Of a DNA stretch of 64,000 bases, positions 48,571 through 56,395 are shown piece after piece (position 1 is the stretch's first letter; each line of letters starts with the position of its first letter). Source of the stretch: Phycisphaeraceae bacterium (GTDB lineage: Bacteria > Planctomycetota > Phycisphaerae > Phycisphaerales > Phycisphaeraceae); NCBI GenBank assembly GCA_020851735.1, contig JADZCD010000062.1, positions 62,001-126,000 on the forward strand, written 5' to 3'. The notes beneath the pieces are model-generated. The model was given only the letters and a program-made list of their open reading frames with translations. It was not told the origin of the DNA and did no database searches. The position numbers and the translations under genes were made by a program.

Positions 48571-51291
48571 ATGCCCCGACTATCTTTCTACCTGTTTCTG
48601 TTCCTTAGCCTCTGCGGCAGCCTCTCCGCCCGCGCGCAAACCGACGCCCAAGCCGACGCCGCGTGGGAGCAGGTTCACCAGCTCCGTGCCCGCTACGCCC
48701 AGCCTGACCTTCCGGCCGAGGATCGCTTTGCCGCGCTAGACCAGGCCCTTGACGGCTTGCGCGCTCTCGTGGCGCAATTCCCCCAGCACTGGCAGCGACC
48801 GGTGTGGCAGACGGAATTAGCTGACCTTTTGCTCTACGAATGGCTGACCGGCCCGCGGCAGCACGCGGACCTGTTCGTGGAGTTCGGCCTGCCCACCACC
48901 GCGCAGCGTCAAGCGGTGGAGCAAGCCAGCCTCGAATCCTTCACCGCGCTGCGCGAAGCCCGGCGAGCTTTCGATCGCCTGTCCAAGGAACTGCCCGCCC
49001 AGCCCGATCACGAAGCCCAGCGCGTCCAGACGCAGAAGTGGCCCCTCTGGCTGGCCTACCGCGATCACAACCTGCCGATCCTGACCGCCAAAGCCGCGCT
49101 TTTGCTTTCACTATTGCCCGCGGACAGTCCAGCCTTAAAAAAAATCGCCGCCGCCCCACCCTGGTTGCCCGAGGCTACGAACCTTACGCTGGACAACGTG
49201 CGCCGGCGTCTGCGCGAAGACCTGGCCATCGACAATCTTGAGCCTCTGACGGGCCAGGAAATTCCCGCCCCCCTGCGTGCCGAAACCACCGGGCTGTTGG
49301 CCCGCGCGCTGCTTGGTTTAGGCCGCGGCGAGCAAGCCCAGCCTTTACTTGCGGAGCTGCAGGCACGCAATGATCTGTTGGGCTTTACCGCCACGCTCGT
49401 CCGCAGCCGCGTGCTCTTTGGTCAAAAGGATTTCGAAGCCGCGCTGCAACTGTTGCGTGAACCTGCGCAGAGTTCGTTCCTGCAAAGCGATCCCCTCTGC
49501 CGTCTGCTGCTGGCCGATGCCATGTTCCTCCAGCACCGGGCGCAGCCGGGGCACGCCCAGGATCCGTCGGCTGCCTATCTTCCCTACGATCAACTGCTGG
49601 GCGCTGCCGACCTCGCCCCGGACCTCCGCGCCGGTCTGGGCCTTTGGCTGGGAAAACGCTGGCTGGAAGCGGATCCCGACGCTACCGACCCAAAACTTCT
49701 TCCCCCACTGCTGTTGTCCGCCGTCGCGCAAGCCAATCTCAATCAGGCTCGCGTGCTGGCCAGACCGCAGACAAATCCATCCGCCGCCGCCAGCCCATCC
49801 CCCGCCACGGGGCCTGCTTCCCCCGCGCTGCCCTACTACCAACGAGCGACCGCGCTCTACGAAAACCTTTTAGCTCGCCCCGAGCTGCCCGATTCTCTGC
49901 GCGCCGTGGCCATGTCGGACCTGGGCTGGGGCCTTTATGAACAAAATCCCTCGGACGTAACCCAACGGCTTCGCGTCGCCTTCTTGTGGACCGACTTGGC
50001 CAAACGCTTCCCCTCCCAGCCGATCTCCGATCCGGCCATTACGCATGCCGTGGCGCTCTTGCGCCAGCTCAGGTCAGCCGCGCCCGCGTCACCCGAGCAG
50101 CGTCAGAAAATCGACCTGGCCTATCAACAAGCGGTGGACGTTCTCTTCTCCCTCTATGCCGACAGCCCCGCGGCCGACGAAGAGCGAATCTATTACGCCA
50201 GCGAGGTCTATGAGCCGTCCGGGCGCTTTACCCAAGCGGCTGAACTCTACAACCAGGTGCCGGCCGACCACCCAAAATATCTGCTCGCCCAGGTCGCCCG
50301 CCTCTACGCCCTCTGGCACGCCGCCACGGCGGCTGGGCCGACCACGCAGGCGCCGGATCTCCAAGCCCTCGCTCAGCAGGCCAAGGAGCTCGACCAGCGC
50401 GCCGCCGAGCTGCGCCAACGCAATCACAATCCCAACGCCCAGGCTGTCGCCATAGACGCCCAGGCGCGCGTCCGCTTGCTCCTGGCGGATGTGGCGTTGA
50501 CGGAAAAAAATTACGCCGCGGTGGAAGCCGTCCTGGCGGACTTGGAAGCCCTGGTCGCCAAACAGCCGGACCTGCTCCGCCCGACGCTGGCTAAACGCGT
50601 CCTCGCCCTCCAGGAGTCCGGACGCTGGCTGGATGCGCTGGCAGCCGCCGGACGATTTCTGGACGCCTTCCCCCAGGAAGCCGCTCCCGTCCTCTGCCCC
50701 TTGCTGGATCGTCTGGACAATCAATTCCAGCCCATCACCACGGTCGTCATGGATGGCCGGACTGCCCAAGCGATGCTTCAGAGTGCTGGAGAGTTGGCGG
50801 AACGGGCGTTAGAACCCCAATTAAAGCTCAACCTCGCCCCCCTTCAAAGACAATCCCTGGAATTCATGCTCGCCCGCGCCTTGATTGCACGCAGCCGGAA
50901 CGACCAGGCAATCGCCCTGCTCGACCGCCTGCTTGCCCAGCCCCCCCAGGATGCCCCGTCCTTGGGCCGCCTGGCGGAACTCTGCTTCCTGGCTGAGGAA
51001 CTCAACCCCGCCTACCAGAATGCCGCCCGCGATCTGTATACCCGCTTGATTCAAGGCTTAAAGCCCGATCAGCCCTGGTGGTGGGCCGCCTGGATGCGCC
51101 GCCTGCAGATCCAGGATCAGCAGGCCGGCACGAACACCGATCAGGAGATTTTTCTGGCTGTAAAGCAATTGGAAATGATTGACCCCGCCCTCGGCCGCGA
51201 CCCCTTCCAGAGCGAGTTCCGCCGCCTGGCTTCCCGCCACGAGCCCCCTCTTTCGCCCCCGGCGTCTTCCTCCCCAAACCCTGATCCCTAA
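48571..51291 (+). CDS. Large secreted TPR-like protein
   Basis: The 906-residue protein starts with a signal peptide (L-S-F-Y-L-F-L-F-L-S-L-C-G-S-L-S-A-R-A, cleaved near A-R-A). The rest is a long array of helical pairs with TPR character, for example R-A-L-L-G-L-G-R-G-E-Q-A-Q-P-L-L and Y-Y-Q-R-A-T-A-L-Y-E-N-L-L. No catalytic domain is visible. It starts 26 bp after the second ExbD gene and is likely the periplasmic partner of the VWA-ExbBD system. This is an inference from position and predicted export. The C-terminus is Pro/Ser-rich. Confidence 0.8.
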   Translation: MPRLSFYLFLFLSLCGSLSARAQTDAQADAAWEQVHQLRARYAQPDLPAEDRFAALDQALDGLRALVAQFPQHWQRPVWQTELADLLLYEWLTGPRQHADLFVEFGLPTTAQRQAVEQASLESFTALREARRAFDRLSKELPAQPDHEAQRVQTQKWPLWLAYRDHNLPILTAKAALLLSLLPADSPALKKIAAAPPWLPEATNLTLDNVRRRLREDLAIDNLEPLTGQEIPAPLRAETTGLLARALLGLGRGEQAQPLLAELQARNDLLGFTATLVRSRVLFGQKDFEAALQLLREPAQSSFLQSDPLCRLLLADAMFLQHRAQPGHAQDPSAAYLPYDQLLGAADLAPDLRAGLGLWLGKRWLEADPDATDPKLLPPLLLSAVAQANLNQARVLARPQTNPSAAASPSPATGPASPALPYYQRATALYENLLARPELPDSLRAVAMSDLGWGLYEQNPSDVTQRLRVAFLWTDLAKRFPSQPISDPAITHAVALLRQLRSAAPASPEQRQKIDLAYQQAVDVLFSLYADSPAADEERIYYASEVYEPSGRFTQAAELYNQVPADHPKYLLAQVARLYALWHAATAAGPTTQAPDLQALAQQAKELDQRAAELRQRNHNPNAQAVAIDAQARVRLLLADVALTEKNYAAVEAVLADLEALVAKQPDLLRPTLAKRVLALQESGRWLDALAAAGRFLDAFPQEAAPVLCPLLDRLDNQFQPITTVVMDGRTAQAMLQSAGELAERALEPQLKLNLAPLQRQSLEFMLARALIARSRNDQAIALLDRLLAQPPQDAPSLGRLAELCFLAEELNPAYQNAARDLYTRLIQGLKPDQPWWWAAWMRRLQIQDQQAGTNTDQEIFLAVKQLEMIDPALGRDPFQSEFRRLASRHEPPLSPPASSSPNPDP

Positions 51292-51407
51292 CCCCCAAGC
51301 CCCAAGCCTGACCCCATTTCTGACAACTTACCGCTCCTAAATTCTCGACTTTCGTTACCGGACGCTTGCCAGATTTGGGCAGGCGGATTAACCTTGAGAC
51401 GGTCGGA

Positions 51408-51428
51408 GATCTTGCTCTGCGCAAGATC
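51408..51428 (+). promoter_or_regulatory. Hairpin in infC leader
   Basis: GATCTTGC (51408-51415) pairs perfectly with GCAAGATC (51421-51428) across a 5-base loop, about 80 bases before the proposed infC start. It lacks a T run, so it may be a leader structure rather than a terminator. Confidence 0.4.
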
Positions 51429-51495
51429 CGGCCGAATTACGGGTGGAACGCGCGGCCCGGCATGCCGGCAATCGTTCCCGCCCAGGCAGTAAACC

Positions 51496-51511
51496 AGGAG
51501 GCCTGACCATC
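51496..51511 (+). promoter_or_regulatory. infC ribosome binding site and AUC start
   Basis: AGGAGG at 51496-51501 is seven bases upstream of ATC at 51509-51511. No ATG, GTG or TTG lies at a suitable distance in frame. The GTG at 51443 has no ribosome binding site. A rare start codon in infC is the known basis of IF-3 autocontrol in Escherichia coli (AUU). Confidence 0.7.
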
Positions 51512-52204
51512 GGAAGAGGACGGTTCCAACCCCACCATCGCGAGACCGGCAAACGACTTCGTATCAACCATCAGATCAATATCTCCCCGGTTCGTTTGAT
51601 CGATGAAAATGATCAACAAGTAGGCGTGGTCGATCTGACCGATGCCCTGCGTCGCGCCCGCGAAGCAGGCTCGGACTTGGTCGAAGTGGCCCCCCTGGCC
51701 CGCCCGCCCGTCTGCAAGCTGATGGACTACGGCAAGTGGAAGTATCAGCAGAAGAAAAAAGAACAGAAAGCCAAGAGCCACAGCAAACAAAGCGAGCTTA
51801 AGGAAGTCCGCTTAGGGGCGAAAATCGACGACCACGATCTGTCGATCAAAATCGACAAGGCCCGCGATTTCCTCGGCGATGGCGATAAGGTCCAGTTCAC
51901 CATGATCTTCCGCGGGCGCGAAATGGCGCATCGCGAGATCGGCCTGCAGATCATGCACCAGGTCCGCGACGCCTTGGTCGAAGTCAGCAAAGTCGAAAGC
52001 GACCCCCGCACCATGGGCCGACGCATGACCATGGTCCTTTCCCCCGAACGCAAGAGCAGCAAACCCAAACCCTCCGCCCCCGCCCCCGGAAGTGCCCCCG
52101 GAACACCCGCCTCTGGAAGTTCGACCGGAACCTCCGCAAGCACGACCGCAAAGACTGCGCCCACGCCGGCGCCAGCTTCGGTTTCCGCTAACACGCAAGC
52201 CTGA
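51509..52204 (+). CDS. infC: Translation initiation factor IF-3
   Basis: IF-3 binds the 30S subunit and checks start codon pairing. From the ATC start the protein has 231 residues: an N-terminal domain (R-I-N-H-Q-I-N-I-S-P-V-R-L-I), linker helix Y-G-K-W-K-Y-Q-Q-K-K-K-E-Q-K and a C-terminal domain (E-V-R-L-G-A-K-I-D-D-H-D, then M-I-F-R-G-R-E-M-A-H). A 45-residue Ala/Pro/Ser/Thr tail after K-S-S-K-P-K is unusual; IF-3 normally has about 180 residues. That tail is encoded by CCCCCGGAAG modules. The standard rpmI-rplT genes do not follow. A rare start codon suggests autocontrol. A terminator stands at 52247. Confidence 0.9.
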   Translation: MGRGRFQPHHRETGKRLRINHQINISPVRLIDENDQQVGVVDLTDALRRAREAGSDLVEVAPLARPPVCKLMDYGKWKYQQKKKEQKAKSHSKQSELKEVRLGAKIDDHDLSIKIDKARDFLGDGDKVQFTMIFRGREMAHREIGLQIMHQVRDALVEVSKVESDPRTMGRRMTMVLSPERKSSKPKPSAPAPGSAPGTPASGSSTGTSASTTAKTAPTPAPASVSANTQA

Positions 52205-52246
52205 CCTGGCGCATCCCGGGGAGAAACCAATTAGCAGCCATTGCTC

Positions 52247-52280
52247 AACCCCGCCAGTCCCCCTGGCTGGGGTTTATTAT
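52247..52280 (+). terminator. Terminator after infC
   Basis: AACCCCGCCAG (52247-52257) pairs with CTGGCTGGGGTT (52263-52274) with one bulged T, followed by TATTATT. It ends the infC transcript. Confidence 0.75.
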
Positions 52281-52310
52281 TCCAAGGCTTATAGAAAATT
52301 CCGAATTCAA

Positions 52311-52360
52311 GACCCCAACCCCTAAACCCCAACCCCTAGACCCTAACTCTCCAAACCCTA
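52311..52360. repeat. CCCCAA/CCCTAA-type array
   Basis: A C-run array, GACCCCAACCCCTAAACCCC and more, with about seven C runs separated by AA or TAA. It is one of seven degenerate G/C-run arrays beside genes (30153-30180, 51272-51315, 53147-53210, 56089-56144, 59281-59320 and 60433-60472). Confidence 0.7.
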
Positions 52361-52409
52361 TACTCTGACTTCACGCAACCTTGCCTGCCGCCAAGCGAAC
52401 CTAAACCTC

Positions 52410-53141
52410 ATGCCCAAACGCATTGACAGCTTCAATTTCCCTGCCGGGCGCAAGGTCGGAGCCCGCTTTGTCATCGAAGCCCGCTTGGGCGGCGGGTCGG
52501 AAGGCGAGGTCTACAAAATCCGCGAACTGGACACGGGCATCACCCGGGCGGCTAAGTTCTATTTCCCCCAGCGCGACCCCACGCGGCAGATGGCGGTGAA
52601 ACTGGCGCAAAAACTCAACACCCTGCGCTATTGCCCGATCGTCATGCAGTATCACCACTCGGAAATCGTCCGCGTGGGCAGGCAGAAAGTCATCGCGCTG
52701 ATCTCCGACCTCTGCGAGGGCGAACCGCTGGAAAACTGGATCGCCCGCCACCCGGGCAAACGGCTGACGCCTTACGTCGCCCTGCACGTGCTCTTTAACC
52801 TGGTGCGCGGCTTGGAAACGATTCACGCCTTGGGCGAATATCACGCGGACGTGCACAGCCAGAATATTCTCATCCGCCCGCGGGGCGTGCGCTTTGACCT
52901 AAAGCTGATCGACTTCTACGACTGGGGCAAGCCCAGCAAAACCAAGCAGGGCCAGGACGTCGGCGACGCGATCGGCATTTTGTATGAGTGCCTGGGCGGG
53001 CGGCGTCACTACGCCAAACAGCCGCCGGAGATCAAGGAAATCTGCGCGGGGATGAAATACAGCCTGCAACTCCGCCGCTTCCCGACCATGACGGCGCTGC
53101 GCAAACACCTGGAGACGTTTCCGTGGGAGAGCATGGTGTAG
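52410..53141 (+). CDS. Atypical protein kinase-fold protein
   Basis: The 243-residue protein has a glycine loop L-G-G-G-S-E-G-E-V-Y-K near residue 26, a conserved Lys in R-A-A-K-F-Y-F, a catalytic loop Y-H-A-D-V-H-S-Q-N-I-L in place of the H-R-D-x-K-x-x-N of ordinary kinases, and L-I-D-F-Y-D in place of D-F-G. The H-x-D-x-H-x-x-N form is like the aminoglycoside phosphotransferase/RIO-type kinases. The lobe after the catalytic loop is short and there is no membrane segment. It may phosphorylate a protein or a small molecule; the substrate is unknown. It lies between infC and a G-run array. Confidence 0.75.
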   Translation: MPKRIDSFNFPAGRKVGARFVIEARLGGGSEGEVYKIRELDTGITRAAKFYFPQRDPTRQMAVKLAQKLNTLRYCPIVMQYHHSEIVRVGRQKVIALISDLCEGEPLENWIARHPGKRLTPYVALHVLFNLVRGLETIHALGEYHADVHSQNILIRPRGVRFDLKLIDFYDWGKPSKTKQGQDVGDAIGILYECLGGRRHYAKQPPEIKEICAGMKYSLQLRRFPTMTALRKHLETFPWESMV

Positions 53142-53146
53142 AGAAA

Positions 53147-53210
53147 GGAGTTGGGAATTAGGAGTTAGGAGTTGAGGGTTAGGGTTTAGGGGTTGAGGGT
53201 TGGGGGAAGG
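53147..53210. repeat. GGGTT/GGAGTT array
   Basis: A run of degenerate G tracts: GGAGTTGGGAATTAGGAG, then GAGGGTTAGGGTTTAGGGG and TTGAGGGTTGGGGG. The DNA could form a G-quadruplex. It lies in the gap of about 107 bp between two convergent genes. Confidence 0.7.
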
Positions 53211-53248
53211 CAAGATGATTCCGAAGGGCAATTCCGGGTTTGCAGGGC

Positions 53249-55468
53249 CTAGTGATCCAATGGTGATTCCTTTTCTTGCGCCTCTTCCGCGTTCAACTTG
53301 GCCAACTCCTGCCGATACCAGTCGCGCACTTGTTTGTACGGCGAATGCTCCACTTCATCCAAGACCAGCGACCCGCCGGGCGGCAAGGTGCGCAGCAAGT
53401 GTATTTCGGTCATCTTTAATGCGGTGGCTGTCGCGACGCCCAACACCACGACCGCGGCTGCCAACAGCGGCGCTGCGCTACGCGCCAGCGTGCCGGCTAA
53501 TTGCCGATTCTTGCGGGCTAACGCCACCAATGCCACGGGGCGGGAGATGAGCCAAAAAACAATCACCCCCCACATTGATAGACAAAGAAACTTCCCGAGG
53601 AATCTAAGACCGGCTCCCTGCTCGTTCCACGTTTTGTAATCCATGCCTAAGAGCCAATCGATTCCGCTAGGCAATGTCTGCGGCTGAAATGTCTTAACCT
53701 GCCAGCCTGCAACATAGACGATCAGACCAATAACCAAGGCCGTAGCAACAAGACCTGACGTCCATCTGTTCCATCGCGTCATTCGAAGTGGCTCCCCTAA
53801 GCCAATCTCGCGGGCTCGCCTCGATATCGCCATTCGAGTCATACCGTCGATCCCAATCAATACTGCCAGAGCCACCGCCGTTAGTTCTACAGCCAGACGA
53901 TCCCATATGTATCCAATTCCAAACTCGCGAATACCGGCAGAAGAAACCGTATAGGTCACGTAGACTGCAATAGGCACCATCAAACTCCAAAAAATGATCC
54001 CGCCAGTCCGTCGCCAACCAACCCAGATCAGCATGGGTTTTGCCGTTTGTCTTGATTTCATGCTCAATACGAGGGAAACGCATCCTGCACTCACTAAAAG
54101 GGCATCCACTCCCGCCAGTAGCAGCAACAAGCCTGCCCGATCATACGAGATCCGTTGTACCTGGCGTATGTTGGATTTCTCGTTCATGCTAAACGTTAGG
54201 GAATCCCTGGCTAGACTCACATTTTTATCAAGTTCATCTTGGCGGTCTCGTGCTTGGCGCAACACGCGACGCGAGGCCTCGAGCTCAAGGCGAGCTTCTT
54301 TGGCGGATGGAACCCAATTCTGCTCTTCTGCCAGTGTCGCCATGCTGGACTGCGCCAAGAAGTAATTGGACTGACTTACCAACAGCTCGATCAGCGAGGT
54401 TGACTCCGCTCCGAGCCTGATTGCCAACACTTTAAGCTCGCTGATCAGTTTCTTGGCCGTCTCTGCTTGATCTTCTACAGCCAGCAGGTTCGCATAGGCG
54501 TCGATACGCGATGCTAACTCTCTAGTAAACCCCAGATCCGGCATGACCAATATATTGACCACATACAACTCCCGGTTCATCTGTTCCCATCGGGAGCGCG
54601 GCGGGCCAAGCATCTCAAGATTGGCACGGGCCAACTCCATCACGTGATTCGTCAACTTCGGGCTGTTCACGGCCGACTGAAAACACTCCAAGCCCTCCAG
54701 CAATCTTTGGGCGTCACGTACCATCAAAATTTTTGACTCTACTGCGACGGACTGCCCATCCGTGTCGATGAAGTGAAATGCCCTGTTTTTGACAAACCCT
54801 GGAGATGTCGTGGCCCCTTTGAGTAGAGTTCCAGCGGCCATCAGGTCGTAATACCCGTTGTCAGGCTCCAGCTTGCGGCCGTGCTCTAATATCGAGCTGT
54901 ACCACGCCCATGCCTCTGGTCCCTCGCCCTCAGCCACGCGATTCTGATACTCCAACAACGCCAAGTTGGCATATGCACCGTAGTAAACGACATTGTCCGG
55001 CCAGCGCTCGGAGATCAGGCGGGCGCGGTCCAAATCGGAGGTCGCATTCGGATCGCCGAGCAAAACGTAGCGCTGCTCCTCACTGAGCCGGCTTAATTCC
55101 CGGGCTGAGAAACTTCGTCCGTCGGTATTGTGAAGCATCCGCAGGGGAACGATCACTTGCATCCCCACCCACACCGTCACCGCTATCGCTGCCGGCACGA
55201 GCAGAATCTGGGCGGCCCACTTGCACACGGCCCGCAGGCGGAGGCGGCCTTTGTTGGCTTGCCAGAGTTGCCCGGCTAATTCCTCGGCGTCGCCCAGGCG
55301 CTTGATGGCCTCGGCGTCGGCCTGCGCGGAACTGTAACCGCCCGCGCGATACTCGGCTGCGGAGTCTTCCAGGTGCGTGCGCAGTTCGCGGCTGATCTCT
55401 AACTGCAGCTCGCGGTCCATCCGCAGTCTGGCTGTCGCCTGGGCGATCACCTCTTCAAAAGGATTCAT
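53249..55468 (-). CDS. Membrane protein with permease prefix domain 1
   Basis: The protein (739 residues from 55468) starts with the permease prefix domain 1, a helical unit (P-F-E-E-V-I-A-Q-A-T-A-R-L, then S-R-E-L-R-T-H-L-E-D and E-A-I-K-R-L-G-D-A-E-E-L-A). A membrane helix follows near residue 90, then a large helical region with coiled-coil character to about 440, and six or so C-terminal membrane helices. The PadR gene is immediately upstream and on the same strand. In many bacteria this domain combination follows a PadR regulator. The C-terminal domain does not match a permease I know. The role is unknown. Confidence 0.75.
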   Translation of the reverse strand: MNPFEEVIAQATARLRMDRELQLEISRELRTHLEDSAAEYRAGGYSSAQADAEAIKRLGDAEELAGQLWQANKGRLRLRAVCKWAAQILLVPAAIAVTVWVGMQVIVPLRMLHNTDGRSFSARELSRLSEEQRYVLLGDPNATSDLDRARLISERWPDNVVYYGAYANLALLEYQNRVAEGEGPEAWAWYSSILEHGRKLEPDNGYYDLMAAGTLLKGATTSPGFVKNRAFHFIDTDGQSVAVESKILMVRDAQRLLEGLECFQSAVNSPKLTNHVMELARANLEMLGPPRSRWEQMNRELYVVNILVMPDLGFTRELASRIDAYANLLAVEDQAETAKKLISELKVLAIRLGAESTSLIELLVSQSNYFLAQSSMATLAEEQNWVPSAKEARLELEASRRVLRQARDRQDELDKNVSLARDSLTFSMNEKSNIRQVQRISYDRAGLLLLLAGVDALLVSAGCVSLVLSMKSRQTAKPMLIWVGWRRTGGIIFWSLMVPIAVYVTYTVSSAGIREFGIGYIWDRLAVELTAVALAVLIGIDGMTRMAISRRAREIGLGEPLRMTRWNRWTSGLVATALVIGLIVYVAGWQVKTFQPQTLPSGIDWLLGMDYKTWNEQGAGLRFLGKFLCLSMWGVIVFWLISRPVALVALARKNRQLAGTLARSAAPLLAAAVVVLGVATATALKMTEIHLLRTLPPGGSLVLDEVEHSPYKQVRDWYRQELAKLNAEEAQEKESPLDH

Positions 55469-55496
55469 GCTTGGAGCCTCCAATCCGATCCGAATC

Positions 55497-55608
55497 AACC
55501 GCCACGACGCCAAGGACGCCATGATTCGTGGCTATGGCAGCGGATGAGCCTTTCATTCCCGACACACCGTCTGGCGGTCATCTTGGCGCTCTTGGCGACT
55601 TGGCGGTT
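55497..55608. repeat. CGCCAAG inverted-repeat element, copy 3
   Basis: The same 112-bp element as at 6046 and 36180, but in the opposite orientation: AACCGCCACGACGCCAAGG on the left and CTTGGCGACTTGGCGGTT on the right. It lies between padR and the permease-prefix gene. Confidence 0.8.
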
Positions 55609-55626
55609 CATTTAAGGCAAGGGCCC

Positions 55627-56019
55627 TCATACCCCCATCAGCACCGCGTCCACTGCGCCGGAAAATTGCCGCCATTCCTCGGCCCGCCGGGCCAGCTCGG
55701 CCTTGCCCTTGCGCGTGATGGCGTAATATTTGCGATCTTTTCCTCCTTCGCCCCCGGAAGCTGAAACCCCGGCCCCGGAAGTTTCCCCAGGCGAGGTCGC
55801 ATTTCCACCGGCTGCCTTCGACCAGCGCGCGCGCAGATAGCCCTGGGCCTCTAAGCGGTGCAGGGCGGGATAAAGCGTGCCCTCCTTCCACTCCAGCCGG
55901 CCTTGCGTGCGGGCGTTGACCACCTTGACGATCTCGTACCCATACATCGCCCGCTCGCTTAAGAGCGCCAGCACCATCGGCACCACCGTGCCCCGCATCA
56001 AGTCCTGGGAAAAATCCAT
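55627..56019 (-). CDS. PadR-family transcriptional regulator
   Basis: The 130-residue protein has the PadR winged helix: V-P-M-V-L-A-L-L-S-E-R-A-M-Y-G-Y-E-I, E-G-T-L-Y-P-A-L-H-R-L-E, and D-R-K-Y-Y-A-I-T-R-K-G-K in the wing. In the wing loop, between S-K-A-A-G-G and G-G-K-D-R-K, there is an extra stretch (about 20 residues, G-E-T-S-G-A-G-V-S-A-S) encoded by CCCCCGGAAG modules. Start ATG 56019 follows AAGGAGG by eight bases. The promoter carries two palindromes and is probably self-controlled. The permease-prefix gene downstream is the likely target. Confidence 0.9.
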   Translation of the reverse strand: MDFSQDLMRGTVVPMVLALLSERAMYGYEIVKVVNARTQGRLEWKEGTLYPALHRLEAQGYLRARWSKAAGGNATSPGETSGAGVSASGGEGGKDRKYYAITRKGKAELARRAEEWRQFSGAVDAVLMGV

Positions 56020-56051
56020 GGTCAAATCCTCCTTCCGCCCTATACATCGGC

Positions 56052-56088
56052 TGTCTAGGCATTATACCTTGACTGCCTAGGTATGCAA
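56052..56088 (-). promoter_or_regulatory. padR promoter with two palindromic sites
   Basis: On the minus strand TTGCAT (56088-56083) and TATAAT (56066-56061) are 16 bases apart. The near-palindromes TGTCTAGGCA (56052-56061) and TGCCTAGGTA (56074-56083) flank the -10 box with centres 22 bp apart, that is two turns of the helix. CTAGGC and GCCTAG also form an inverted pair. This supports PadR autocontrol. Confidence 0.7.
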
Positions 56089-56144
56089 GGGGGAGGGGTT
56101 GGGGGTTGGGGATTAGGGATTGGGGGTTGGGGGTTGGGGGGAGA
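56089..56144. repeat. GGGGTT/GGGATT array
   Basis: Nine or so G tracts (GGGAGGGGTTGGGGGTTGGG, then GATTAGGGATTGGGGG) directly upstream of the padR promoter. They could form G-quadruplexes. Confidence 0.7.
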
Positions 56145-56228
56145 CGCCAGGAATTTGGTCGCCCATCGCGGCCCCGCATTTCCGAAGGTTATGCAGCGAC
56201 GTGATGATTTCCGATCAGGATTCAATAT

Positions 56229-56310
56229 GGCCGCGGATGAGCGCTGATAAACGCAGATGGAATCCAGGAAATCCATATCTAGTGTTCATCTGTGTTTATC
56301 TGCGGCTAAA
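56229..56310. repeat. GCAGATAAA inverted-repeat element, copy 2
   Basis: GGCCGCGGATGAGCGCTG and ATAAACGCAGATGGA (56229-56261) are answered by TGTTCATCTGTGTTTATCTG and CGGCTAAA (56283-56310). It lies in the gap between padR and coaB, followed by a diverged AGCCCCGCAT hairpin at 56369-56390. Confidence 0.75.
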
Positions 56311-56395
56311 TGCTCGGACGACTTGGATTGGTGCCTGGCGTTCTTCCCTGCGGGGTTTAATCACACCCAGCCCCGCATTTCCATGCGGGATTTAT

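Noticed and set aside
53147-53210. Telomere or linear chromosome end
   Set aside because: G-run arrays are short, degenerate and internal to the sequence, lying between ordinary genes on both sides.
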